In this document: piece after piece, positions 8,429 to 16,562 of the stretch
Numbering within the stretch: the stretch's first letter is position 1
Layout of the letters: each line of letters opens with the position of its first letter
Source: an uncultured Bacteroidia bacterium
GTDB lineage: Bacteria; Bacteroidota; Bacteroidia; Bacteroidales; Prolixibacteraceae
Direction of reading: 5' to 3'
Assembly (NCBI GenBank): GCA_903834845.1
Contig: CAILKW010000139.1
Span: 1-43,280 of the forward strand
DNA length: 43,280 nt
The notes under the pieces: model-generated
Told to the model about the DNA's origin: nothing
The model's database searches: none
Seen by the model: only the letters and a program-made list of their open reading frames with translations
Translations under genes and position numbers: made by a program

Positions 8429-9199
8429 ATGAGCCAGGTAGCATTTATTACAGGAGGAACACGTGGCATTGGACTGGGTATTGCAATAGAACTGGCGAAG
8501 GCTGGTTTTGATTTGGCTATCAACGGAATACGAGATGAGAATATTGTAAAACCAATTCTTGACGATCTGACCAATTATGGCACTCATATTGCGTATTTCC
8601 AGGGTGATGTTTCGAAAAAAGAAGATCGCAATCTTATGGTTGAGGCAGTTTTGAAACGATTTACCAAAATTAATGTCTTGGTTAACAATGCAGGAATCGC
8701 TCCACCGGAAAGGAAAGACATTCTTGAAGCAACAGAAGAAAGTTTTGAATTGGTACTGAATATCAATCTTAAGGGACCATATTTTTTGACACAATTGGTA
8801 GCAAAAAATATGATTGAAATAAAAAAACTTTTGCCGGATGATTTTTTTTGTATCATTAATATTTCATCAATTTCAGCGATTGTTGCCTCGGTGAATCGGG
8901 GCGAATACTGCATTTCCAAGGCAGGAATCGCAATGGCTACAAAACTCTGGGCCTCACGTCTTGGTGAGTTCGATATTCCGGTTTACGAGATTCAGCCGGG
9001 TATAATACATACAGATATGACATTGGGAGTTCAGGAAAAGTATGATCTACTGTTCGCTAATGGCCTTGCTATCCAAAAACGGTGGGGTAATCCTTCCGAC
9101 ATAGGTAAAATAGCTTCCGCAATGGCAACAGGCAACCTTCCATATTCAACAGGCCAGGTGGTGTTTGCAGATGGCGGGATGACGATTCACCGATTGTGA
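8429..9199 (+). CDS. Short-chain dehydrogenase/reductase (FabG/KduD-like)
   Basis: A 256-residue classical SDR. The cofactor motif is TGGTRGIGLG near the N-terminus, NNAG is at about residue 90, and the catalytic Ser is in the INISSIS strand with Tyr-Lys in EYCISKAG. The C-terminus FADGGMTIHRL is typical of sugar-acting and FabG-like SDRs. Automated annotation would call it 3-ketoacyl-ACP reductase, but its place as last gene of a sugar-acid operon argues for a keto-sugar or keto-deoxy-uronate reductase (KduD-like). It follows the Gfo/Idh gene by 5 bases. The operon appears to end here, since the next gene is convergent. Confidence 0.87.
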   Translation: MSQVAFITGGTRGIGLGIAIELAKAGFDLAINGIRDENIVKPILDDLTNYGTHIAYFQGDVSKKEDRNLMVEAVLKRFTKINVLVNNAGIAPPERKDILEATEESFELVLNINLKGPYFLTQLVAKNMIEIKKLLPDDFFCIINISSISAIVASVNRGEYCISKAGIAMATKLWASRLGEFDIPVYEIQPGIIHTDMTLGVQEKYDLLFANGLAIQKRWGNPSDIGKIASAMATGNLPYSTGQVVFADGGMTIHRL

Positions 9200-9210
9200 T
9201 TTGTCACAGA
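9195..9210. terminator. Weak hairpin between convergent genes
   Basis: TTGTGA-TTTG-TCACAG forms a short stem with a 4-base loop that overlaps the SDR stop codon and lies in the 45-base convergent gap to the SUMF1 gene. There is no adjacent T-tract on the plus strand, so a terminator role is only tentative. Confidence 0.2.
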
Positions 9211-9244
9211 CTATATGTAACCTCCCCAAAATATAAAAAAAAAC

Positions 9245-10018
9245 TTACTCATTGGAGACCAAACGAAAACCTAAGTCATTACGGCGGGCACTCGAGAAGC
9301 TTTTGTAGCGATATGCAGAGCGACAAGGTTGAGCATCTTCATACCAGCTTCCACCCCTGAAAATCTTGTGCGTTCCTTCTGGAGGGCCTGTGGCAATGGG
9401 TTGATCAGAAATAGGATATTCGCCGTACCAATCACTGCACCATTCAAATACATTTCCATGCATATCGTACAAACCCCATGCGTTAGGAGCAAAACTCCCG
9501 ACCGGCATAGTTTTGTCTCTATATTTACCAGCAGCATTATTGTTGTAAGGAAACCGTCCATCATAATTTGCCTGCCAGATTGAAAGATTTTTTCCGGTAT
9601 TAAATGGAGTTGATGTGCCCGCCCTACAAGCGTACTCCCATTCAGCCTCGGTTGGAAGACGGCAACCCATCCAGTCAGCAAAGGCTTTTGCATCATTCCA
9701 ACTAACAAATACCACAGGGTTCTTTCCGCGATGCAATATATCAATGCCTGGTTTTTCACGCTTGGTGTCTTCACAAAAAGCATCAAATTGTTCAAAAGTA
9801 ATCTCGTACTTGCTCATTTTAAAAGCATCCAGCAATATCTGATGTTGCATCTCATCATTACTTCGTCCCACCTCACTTGCAGGGCTACCCATTGTAAAAG
9901 TGCCCGCATGGATATTTACCCATTCGATTGTTGGTTTTTGGGCAAAAGAAGCTACGATTAAAAAAAAAGCTGAAAAAAATACAATCAGTTTTACAATGTT
10001 TTTTGTTTTTTTGTTCAT
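9245..10018 (-). CDS. SUMF1/FGE-sulfatase-domain protein, exported
   Basis: A 257-residue protein of the formylglycine-generating-enzyme fold, with an N-terminal hydrophobic signal (MNKKTKNIVKLIVFFSAFF...). Fold markers are IHAGTFTMGSP, KYEITFEQFDAFC, PVVFVSWNDAKAFADWMG, RLPTEAEWEYACRAG, DMHGNVFEWCSDW, FRGGSWYEDAQPCRSAYRY and LGFRLV. True FGE uses two active-site cysteines near the C-terminus; only one Cys (QPCRSAYRY) is seen in that region, so it is probably one of the many SUMF1-fold proteins with another or unknown role rather than a sulfatase activator, and no sulfatase is in the window. A longer upstream start is possible in frame but would overlap the divergent acyl-CoA synthetase; the signal-peptide start at 10018 is preferred. 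Confidence 0.83.
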   Translation of the reverse strand: MNKKTKNIVKLIVFFSAFFLIVASFAQKPTIEWVNIHAGTFTMGSPASEVGRSNDEMQHQILLDAFKMSKYEITFEQFDAFCEDTKREKPGIDILHRGKNPVVFVSWNDAKAFADWMGCRLPTEAEWEYACRAGTSTPFNTGKNLSIWQANYDGRFPYNNNAAGKYRDKTMPVGSFAPNAWGLYDMHGNVFEWCSDWYGEYPISDQPIATGPPEGTHKIFRGGSWYEDAQPCRSAYRYKSFSSARRNDLGFRLVSNE

Positions 10019-10098
10019 TTTGATGGTCTTTTTATTGTGACAAATTCCCGTTGGATTACCGTTTTTGTTCCGTATATCGCATTTGCTATGCACGATCA

Positions 10099-10106
10099 CA
10101 AAAATA
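10099..10106 (-). promoter_or_regulatory. Possible -7 element for the SUMF1 gene
   Basis: On the minus strand this reads TATTTTTG, an exact TAnnTTTG match about 80 bases upstream of the preferred start at 10018. No matching TTTG box was found at the usual distance, so this is tentative. Confidence 0.25.
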
Positions 10107-10186
10107 TTTTCGTAAAAATAATCATTTTGTCCCTGTATAGTAGATTTTGTTAGAACATTTTTTACTTTTACAAAAAAAGAAAAGCT

Positions 10187-11974
10187 ATGCCTGTTAAACG
10201 TACTTTCGATATTCTCGAACATTGTCTTGAAAGCCATCCCCGTGTGGATGCTGTTTGCGGGAAATACGATAACCAATGGGTTTCGTTTAGTACTGAACAA
10301 TTTGTCCGTCATTCCGAGTGGCTCGCCATGGGGCTTATGGCACTTGGTCTTAAAAAAGGTGATCGTGTAGCCACGGTTTCCGGTAATCGCCCCGAATGGA
10401 GTTTTGTTGACATGGCTCTTGCAATGTCAGGTGCGGTGCATGTTCCTGTTTATCCTACAATCAGCGAAGAGGAATATCTATATATTTTTAGTCATGCCGA
10501 AACCCGCTTCATTTTTGTCTCAGACGAAAAATTGTTCAAAAAACTAAGCCCAATGATAGGAGAGATTGCTTGTCTTGAGCAGATCTTCACTTTCAATCAG
10601 GTTGATGGTGCGACAAACATTGATTATCTTTACAGTCTGGGTAAAGAAAAAGAGCAGGATTTATTTCCCGCTCTGCAACAGATGAAACAGTCAATTGGGG
10701 AGGAGGAGATGGTAACAATGATCTATACTTCAGGTACCACAGGTATCCCTAAAGGGGTAATGCTTTCGCACCGTAATCTTGTTTCAAATTTTACAGCCCA
10801 TGCAAAGAATTTTGATTTGGGACCTGCTCATAAAGCAATATCTTTTTTGCCACTTTGCCATATTTTCGAACGTATTGTAAACTACAATTTTCTATACAAA
10901 GGGATAGGAATGTATTATGTAGAGTCATTAGCTCAGATTATGCCTGCCATTAAGGAAGTTCAGCCTCACATATTCTGTGGCGTACCTCGTTTACTCGAAA
11001 GGGTTTACAATAGTATTCTTACCAAAGGGAAACAACTGAAAGGGATAAAAAAGAAACTCTTTTTCTGGGCTGTTGAGCTTGGACGCAGTTACGAGTTCAA
11101 TATGAAAGTTAATTTCTGGTTTGGGTTGAAATTAGCCATCGCAGATAAATTGATATATTCCAAATGGCGTGCAGGACTTGGAGGCAACCTACAGATTGTT
11201 GTATCTGGCGGAGCTGCTTTACAACCGCGTATTGCACGCGTTTTCAGTGCTGCAAAAATTTATGTATTAGAGGGATATGGATTAACTGAAACTTCTCCTG
11301 TTGTTGCGGTAAGTAATTTGGTTACCCGTGAGTTAAAAGTGGGAACTAACGGTCCTGTTTTACCGGGTGTTGAGGTAAAAATTGCCGAGGATGGCGAAAT
11401 CCTCACCAAAGGACCTAATTTGATGATGGGTTACTACCGTCAGCCTGAGCTGACAGCTGAAGTGATTGACAAAGATGGGTGGTTTCATACAGGTGACATT
11501 GGTATTCTTGATGAGGGGAAATACTTAAAGATTACCGACCGTAAGAAAGAGATTTTCAAACTGACAGGAGGAAAGTATATTGCTCCCCAAATGATTGAAA
11601 ACAAACTTAAAGAATCTATATTTATAGAACAGGTGATCGTAATTGGCGATCATGAAAAATTTGCCAGTGCGCTTATCTCTCCAAACTTTGAATATCTGCA
11701 CGATTGGTGTGCTGAAAATCAGATCCTTTTTAGCGATAATTCCGATTTGATTATAAATCCTAAAGTTCAGAGTGCAATTTTGCGTGAGGTGAAAGAGATC
11801 AATAAAACCCTCGGCCAGCACGAAGAAATAAAACGATTCAGATTGGTATCAGATTCATGGAGTCCATTATCCGGGGAATTGTCGCAAACTCTAAAATTAA
11901 AAAGAAAGTTCATTGAAGCTAAATACAAAAATATCATCGAAGAGATATTTGCTGCTTCACGCGAGGAGGATTGA
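10187..11974 (+). CDS. Long-chain fatty acid-CoA ligase (AMP-forming)
   Basis: A 595-residue ANL-superfamily adenylating enzyme that activates fatty acids with ATP and CoA for membrane lipid synthesis or beta-oxidation. The P-loop-like signature MIYTSGTTGIPKGVMLSHRN is near residues 178-197, the second core motif EGYGLTETSP is near 363, and the hinge/adenylate motifs GWFHTGDIG and ITDRKKEIFKLTGGKYIAP lie in the C-terminal part. Length (~600) and the FKLTGGKYIAPQ form match the Bacteroidota/eukaryote-like long-chain class. It is cytoplasmic or peripheral-membrane. It is transcribed divergently from the SUMF1 gene and appears monocistronic. Chain-length preference cannot be read. Confidence 0.93.
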   Translation: MPVKRTFDILEHCLESHPRVDAVCGKYDNQWVSFSTEQFVRHSEWLAMGLMALGLKKGDRVATVSGNRPEWSFVDMALAMSGAVHVPVYPTISEEEYLYIFSHAETRFIFVSDEKLFKKLSPMIGEIACLEQIFTFNQVDGATNIDYLYSLGKEKEQDLFPALQQMKQSIGEEEMVTMIYTSGTTGIPKGVMLSHRNLVSNFTAHAKNFDLGPAHKAISFLPLCHIFERIVNYNFLYKGIGMYYVESLAQIMPAIKEVQPHIFCGVPRLLERVYNSILTKGKQLKGIKKKLFFWAVELGRSYEFNMKVNFWFGLKLAIADKLIYSKWRAGLGGNLQIVVSGGAALQPRIARVFSAAKIYVLEGYGLTETSPVVAVSNLVTRELKVGTNGPVLPGVEVKIAEDGEILTKGPNLMMGYYRQPELTAEVIDKDGWFHTGDIGILDEGKYLKITDRKKEIFKLTGGKYIAPQMIENKLKESIFIEQVIVIGDHEKFASALISPNFEYLHDWCAENQILFSDNSDLIINPKVQSAILREVKEINKTLGQHEEIKRFRLVSDSWSPLSGELSQTLKLKRKFIEAKYKNIIEEIFAASREED

Positions 11975-12009
11975 AATCCATTTGAACTGATGACGTCTTG
12001 ATATTCTGG

Positions 12010-12624
12010 TTATTCACCTCTTTTATAATTGAAAAATCCGAATTTAACGGAGGTTACTGCTGCAAATCCGCTTAGGTCGCTTTTGGTAATGGAATTATAA
12101 TCCACATTGCGCGTAAACCGGAAACTTGTTCCAATTCCGAGTTTTACGTATTTCCAAATGTTGATTTCGACCATCATTCCAGGTTCTGCAAATAAGAAGC
12201 TGGGATCTCCTGTCAGGGGTTGATCGGGTATAATTGTGGCTTGAGTGATTTTCATTTGACCCTTTCCAACCGATAAAGGAAATGTAAGATGTATTTTTTG
12301 AAGCGGCCACAGAGTGTATTCAAGATGAAGACCGATCCAATTCATCATAAGTTCATCAGAGTTAAGCGTTTCAGGAAGTGTTATTTTTTTAGGAGTATAA
12401 TTATAAACCAATCCAACCGTAAGTTTTTTGTTTATTATCACACCTGCCCGAATCCCCGCAATAAAAGTATTTTGAAGGGCAATCTGGCTGAATTGGTAGG
12501 TTGGATTGATAAAGGCATTAAAATCAATGTGTTTATCTCCAAACAGATGTGTCTTTCGGGCAGTTTGACCATTAAGGTGAAGTAAACAAAAAAAGAAAAA
12601 GAGCATTGAAAGTAAAGTACGCAT
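12010..12624 (-). CDS. Small outer-membrane beta-barrel-like protein of unknown function
   Basis: A 204-residue protein with a clear signal peptide (MRTLLSMLFFFFCLLHLNG, cleavage likely before QTARK). The mature part alternates polar and hydrophobic residues in short strands with aromatic ends (HIDFNAFINPTYQFSQIAL, KLTVGLVYNYTPKKI, YVKLGIGTSFRF, VTSVKFGFFNY). This is the pattern of an 8- to 10-strand outer-membrane barrel of the kind common in Bacteroidota. No enzymatic motif is visible. It is convergent with the acyl-CoA synthetase (35-base gap) and divergent from the NmrA-like gene. Function unknown; location is inferred from the signal and strand pattern. Confidence 0.75.
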   Translation of the reverse strand: MRTLLSMLFFFFCLLHLNGQTARKTHLFGDKHIDFNAFINPTYQFSQIALQNTFIAGIRAGVIINKKLTVGLVYNYTPKKITLPETLNSDELMMNWIGLHLEYTLWPLQKIHLTFPLSVGKGQMKITQATIIPDQPLTGDPSFLFAEPGMMVEINIWKYVKLGIGTSFRFTRNVDYNSITKSDLSGFAAVTSVKFGFFNYKRGE

Positions 12625-12685
12625 ATTATAATATTTTAAGGATATAGTGTTTTTTTCGAAATAAACTGGAAAAAAACATTTGCTT

Positions 12686-12693
12686 CAAAGATA
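12686..12693 (-). promoter_or_regulatory. Predicted -7 element for the outer-membrane-like gene
   Basis: The minus strand reads TATCTTTG, an exact TAnnTTTG match 62 bases upstream of the start. The TTTG box is not obvious. It lies in the same short divergent gap as the predicted element for the NmrA-like gene. Confidence 0.4.
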
Positions 12694-12728
12694 ATTCAGA
12701 TTTTCGGATTAGTTAAATAGAAAAGGTT

Positions 12729-12736
12729 TATTTTTG
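12729..12736 (+). promoter_or_regulatory. Predicted -7 element for the NmrA-like gene
   Basis: TATTTTTG matches TAnnTTTG exactly, about 45-50 bases before the candidate starts at 12780 and 12789. No clean TTTG box is found at the expected distance upstream. Confidence 0.35.
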
Positions 12737-12779
12737 TTCATCTGAATTTAGGACATTATCCGTGATTCAAAACTGAATT

Positions 12780-13676
12780 TTGTTTTTTATGGAGAAGATT
12801 TTAATTACCGGAGCAACCGGCAATGTTGGTTTAACCACATTAAAAATGCTGGAAAGTGGAAATTATCCCGGAGTTGAGGTTGTTGCAGCCGTCAGGGATA
12901 TTAAGCGCGCCAGAAAAATTGACGAGATTTCCCAATGCAATTTCTGCCAGTTTGAGTTTGACGAACCGGCTACATACGATAAAGCACTGGATGGGGTTAC
13001 TAAATTGGTTCTCATTCGTCCAAATCAGGTTACTGATGTTTCTAATTATATTTTCCCTTTTCTGGCCAAAGCTGAAAAACTGGGAGTAAAGCATATCGTT
13101 TTCGTCTCAATTGTCGGAGCCGAACGTAATCGCATTTTTGCCAATCACCGAACCGAAAACCATTTTAAGAAATTAACCATCCCTTCAACCATATTGCGAC
13201 CATCGCTTTATATGCAAAATCTCTCAACATTACATCGTCATGATATTCAGGATCATAATAAGATTAACATACCCTCTGGACTTGGTCTTGTTAATTATAT
13301 TGATGTGAGAGATGTTGCTGAAACAATCGTTACAGTGCTTATGAATCCAGGGCATGAGAATAAGGCTTATGATATTACAGGACCCGAAGCCATGGACTTT
13401 TATCAGATTGCCCGAATCTTTTCTGATGAATTAGGTCGCGAGATCAGATATTTACGACCATCAGCTATTCGGTTTGTCAGGCAGAAGTTATTAGATAAGA
13501 AACAGTTATTTGTAGTGGTAACGCTTTCTATGCTTTATGCTGCTGCCAGGAGCGGGAAAATGAATTACAACAACGATGTCTTTCGCAGTATTACCGGCCA
13601 CGCCCCTCGCAACCTTACCGATTTCATACACGAATACCGTGATTGTTGGTTAAAAACCGGTAAAATGAATAAGTAA
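12780..13676 (+). CDS. NmrA/atypical SDR family NAD(P)-binding protein
   Basis: A ~298-residue atypical short-chain dehydrogenase of the NmrA type. The dinucleotide-binding motif ILITGATGNVGLTT is at the very N-terminus, followed by HIVFVSIVGAE and the substrate-pocket strand TILRPSLYMQNL, with YIDVRDVAETIVTVL and AYDITGPEAMDF, all in family order. Relatives act as NAD(P)H-quinone or azo reductases or as redox sensors; no catalytic Tyr-Lys pair of classical SDRs is evident. A second ATG at 12789 (MEKILITG) is the more conventional start; the longer form adds only MFF. Its stop lies 3 bases from the convergent histidine kinase stop. Physiological substrate unknown. Confidence 0.85.
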   Translation: MFFMEKILITGATGNVGLTTLKMLESGNYPGVEVVAAVRDIKRARKIDEISQCNFCQFEFDEPATYDKALDGVTKLVLIRPNQVTDVSNYIFPFLAKAEKLGVKHIVFVSIVGAERNRIFANHRTENHFKKLTIPSTILRPSLYMQNLSTLHRHDIQDHNKINIPSGLGLVNYIDVRDVAETIVTVLMNPGHENKAYDITGPEAMDFYQIARIFSDELGREIRYLRPSAIRFVRQKLLDKKQLFVVVTLSMLYAAARSGKMNYNNDVFRSITGHAPRNLTDFIHEYRDCWLKTGKMNK

Positions 13677-13679
13677 GTT

Positions 13680-15545
13680 CTAACAAATATACGGCAAAGT
13701 AAAGCTGAATGTACTTCCTTTACCCAGCTCACTTTCGGCCCAAATGTTTCCATTATGTTTCAACACAAACTCCTTACAAAGAATCAAACCTAAGCCGGTT
13801 CCCTTTTCGCCTTTTGTTCCTTCTTTTTTGTTAGGCTTTAGATCTGAAGTGAACAATTTTTTGGCAGTTTCTGAATCTATTCCAATACCTGTGTCATTTA
13901 CACTTATTTCAATTTTACTATCAACCTTTTTAGCAGAAATTGTTATTTGTCCTTCTTCTCTGGTATATTTGATGGCGTTGTTTATCAGATTTCGTACTAC
14001 CGTATTTATCATATCAGAATCAAAACTGAAGATAAGATTTTGGTCTAAATTATTCAATATTAGTATTTTCTTATTTTCAGCGTTTGATGCGAACAGATCA
14101 ATATTCGACTGTACAACCTTGAACAAATCATTCGGAACCGGATTGAATTCAATTTCGCCTTTTTGAGTCCTTGCCCATGTCAGGAGGTTTTCCAAAAGCT
14201 TAAAAGTTGCTTTTGAAGAATCCTTAAGTAAAATCAGGTTTTCGAGTAGCTGTTCCTTGGTAAATTCACCTTCGTTCTCGGTAAGCACTTCAAGAAAAGA
14301 GGAGGTATTTCCAATTGGTCCCCTTAAATCGTGGGCTATAATGGAGAATAATTTGTCTTTTGTCTGGTTTAATTCATTTAGATTATCACGCTGAATGGAA
14401 ATTTCTTCATTTTTTTTATTAAGAATTTGATTCAACCGTATTTGCTGATTTCTTTTGCTTAAAAGTATAAGCACAAGCAAGCAAATAAGAATAATTGTAA
14501 TCCCGAAAAACATCATAAATAGATTCTTTGTATTAAGCTCTATCTTCAAATCATTATTTTCCTTTTTTGTCTCTCCTATTTCGTAAAGAATCTGAAGATT
14601 TTTGATCTGATTGAATCTCGCATCTTTTGAAAGACTATCCCTTAATTCCATACTCATTAAGGCAAATTTAAAAGCTTCTTTCCAATCCCCTTTCAAAGAG
14701 TAGGCTTCTGCTATATACCTTAAAATAATTTCATTATCTTTTTTAAATGAAAGCCATTTTTGACCAAACAAAATCGACTGATCCGGTAATTTCAAAAGAT
14801 TGTAAACCCTGACAAGGTCTGCGTAAACATCACGAGCTGTTTCCTGCGAGATTGATGTATCATTAACAACTGTCATATAGCAGTTTAACGCCTGTTCATA
14901 TTGTTTCTTCCCTTCCCACCCATGTCCAATATTTTTTATTGCAATCAGGGAATTCTCGTTCATACCCAACTCTTTCATAAGTTCATGGGCCTTTGTTGCA
15001 GCTATTAATAGGGAATCATACTGCTGCATATTTTTGTAAACATCGCTCAATCGCGCCCAGGAATATGCTATTCCCATCTTATCTTTATTTTGGGTTTGAA
15101 TTGATAGAGATTGATACACATAGCTTAATGCCTGATGGTAATCTCTTTCGAAGATAAAGGAACTTGCTATATTGTTTAATGCATAACCTTTCTCAATACT
15201 GAAATTTAAACTGTCGCTGAAAGCCAGTGCCCGAAAAAAAAATGCCGAAGCAGTTCGTGAGTCATCAAGCCTCAAATATAAGATACCAAGATAATTCAAT
15301 ACCTGAGCTTCGCCCTCATGATATCCTATATTCTTCGCTATTTGCAATGATCGTTTGCCGATGCCAATTGCTGCTTTTGGATCTTTTCGTCTCAATAACC
15401 AGCTCTGCTTATTAAGTTGCTTTACAATCAATGTATCAGATTGATTGTTTTCAGTTTTAACAAAGTGATCTGATGCTGGCACTTGAGCCAGCAATTGAAG
15501 GCTGACAAGAAGGGGAAAAATAACAAACAAATAAGCTTTAACCAT
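13680..15545 (-). CDS. TPR-containing sensor histidine kinase
   Basis: A 621-residue membrane sensor. It has a signal peptide (residues 1-20), a periplasmic array of tetratricopeptide repeats (~45-325), one transmembrane helix (~341-362), a short coiled coil (~365-398), then the kinase core: HisKA with H405 in SIIAHDLRGPIGN, N-box NLINNAIKYT (519-528), G1 DTGIGID (551-557) and G2 GTGLGL (582-587). The catalytic elements are all intact. This architecture is common in Bacteroidota and lacks a fused receiver or DNA-binding domain, and no response regulator is adjacent, so its partner is elsewhere. It lies 31 bases downstream of the alpha/beta hydrolase on the same strand and probably shares its transcript. 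The stimulus is unknown. Confidence 0.92.
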   Translation of the reverse strand: MVKAYLFVIFPLLVSLQLLAQVPASDHFVKTENNQSDTLIVKQLNKQSWLLRRKDPKAAIGIGKRSLQIAKNIGYHEGEAQVLNYLGILYLRLDDSRTASAFFFRALAFSDSLNFSIEKGYALNNIASSFIFERDYHQALSYVYQSLSIQTQNKDKMGIAYSWARLSDVYKNMQQYDSLLIAATKAHELMKELGMNENSLIAIKNIGHGWEGKKQYEQALNCYMTVVNDTSISQETARDVYADLVRVYNLLKLPDQSILFGQKWLSFKKDNEIILRYIAEAYSLKGDWKEAFKFALMSMELRDSLSKDARFNQIKNLQILYEIGETKKENNDLKIELNTKNLFMMFFGITIILICLLVLILLSKRNQQIRLNQILNKKNEEISIQRDNLNELNQTKDKLFSIIAHDLRGPIGNTSSFLEVLTENEGEFTKEQLLENLILLKDSSKATFKLLENLLTWARTQKGEIEFNPVPNDLFKVVQSNIDLFASNAENKKILILNNLDQNLIFSFDSDMINTVVRNLINNAIKYTREEGQITISAKKVDSKIEISVNDTGIGIDSETAKKLFTSDLKPNKKEGTKGEKGTGLGLILCKEFVLKHNGNIWAESELGKGSTFSFTLPYIC

Positions 15546-15576
15546 CAGGTATATTACTGATTAAAAATTCCTTTTT

Positions 15577-16515
15577 TTATTTACCGCTAACGAATGGTAT
15601 CAGGTTGAATATCAATTCTTTCTTAAGTGCCAAATCCGGCTGGGTATAAGTAAGAATATTCATTTGCCTGTCAGCAGGAGCAGGTTTCATAATGTGATTC
15701 ATACCTTCGATAACCACAAGTTTTGAACCGGCAAGAGCATTCGCAAGTCTTTTAGCATCATCTAAACCTGTCTGAATATCAGTGGTTCCCTGAATAATCA
15801 TTACTGGAATTTTCAATTTGGCAATCTCTTTTTGGGGGTCGTATTTGAACCACGAAATAATATATGGTTGTACAGAAAGACGGAATAATGCACTTAATTG
15901 CTGTGGAACATTCTCAACTGTTTTTCCTTTTAACAATTGATCCATTATTGAATTCGATTGAATTGTTATGGCTGGTGGCTGACTTTTAAGTTGTTCTCTG
16001 ATTAGTTTATCTGCAGGTTGTCCTGCACCTGCAAGAGATACAAATTTCGTAACGTTTATATTCTGGGAAGCAATCATCCCGATTAATGATCCCTCACTGT
16101 GCCCAATCACTATGATATTTTTGAATTTCAACGCTTTTTTTAAATAGATTATCCATTCTTTGGCATCATTAACATAGTTTTCAAATCTGAGGTCTGACTC
16201 TTTAAGCCCGGCTTTTTGACTTTTGGCAATTCCTCTTTTATCGTACCTCACCGAAGCAATTCCATTTTTACTTAGTTGTGCCGCTACCATTAATAGTGAA
16301 TTGTTCTTCATGGCAGGGTTATTTCCATCACGATCCGTAGGCCCTGAACCGGCTATTATTAATGCTACCGTGTTAGTTGAATTTAATTCAGGCTGCATCA
16401 ATGAACCTTCAAGATCACCTGTAGCAGTTTTGAGTACTACCGTTTTTTCTGTCTGAGCATAAAGAAAAGGTATTGCGATTATTAAAAACACAATTGTAAA
16501 AATACTTGATTTCAT
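15577..16515 (-). CDS. Exported alpha/beta hydrolase (serine hydrolase)
   Basis: A 312-residue secreted alpha/beta hydrolase. The start at 16515 gives a clean signal peptide (MKSSIFTIVFLIIAIPFLYA, mature start at QTEKT). A longer in-frame version starting at 16743 would overlap the SdpI-like gene and is not favoured. The oxyanion region is ALIIAGSGPTDRDG, the nucleophile elbow is GHSEGS, the acid is likely the Asp in QGTTDIQ, and the base His is in EGMNHIMKP, giving a complete Ser-Asp-His triad. Such Bacteroidota proteins are usually annotated as alpha/beta hydrolase or lysophospholipase-like; natural substrate unknown. It sits between the SdpI-like protein (47-base gap) and the histidine kinase. 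Confidence 0.87.
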   Translation of the reverse strand: MKSSIFTIVFLIIAIPFLYAQTEKTVVLKTATGDLEGSLMQPELNSTNTVALIIAGSGPTDRDGNNPAMKNNSLLMVAAQLSKNGIASVRYDKRGIAKSQKAGLKESDLRFENYVNDAKEWIIYLKKALKFKNIIVIGHSEGSLIGMIASQNINVTKFVSLAGAGQPADKLIREQLKSQPPAITIQSNSIMDQLLKGKTVENVPQQLSALFRLSVQPYIISWFKYDPQKEIAKLKIPVMIIQGTTDIQTGLDDAKRLANALAGSKLVVIEGMNHIMKPAPADRQMNILTYTQPDLALKKELIFNLIPFVSGK

Positions 16516-16562
16516 TCTATGTGATTTTTGAAAAGTAATATACTTAAATATAAGTAACTTAT

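Noticed and set aside
9245-10018. Sulfatase-maturing FGE linked to sulfated glycan use
   Set aside because: No sulfatase is present in the window and the second catalytic Cys is missing.
10019-10312. N-terminal extension of the SUMF1-fold protein
   Set aside because: It would overlap the divergent acyl-CoA synthetase start, and the signal peptide begins at the ATG at 10018.
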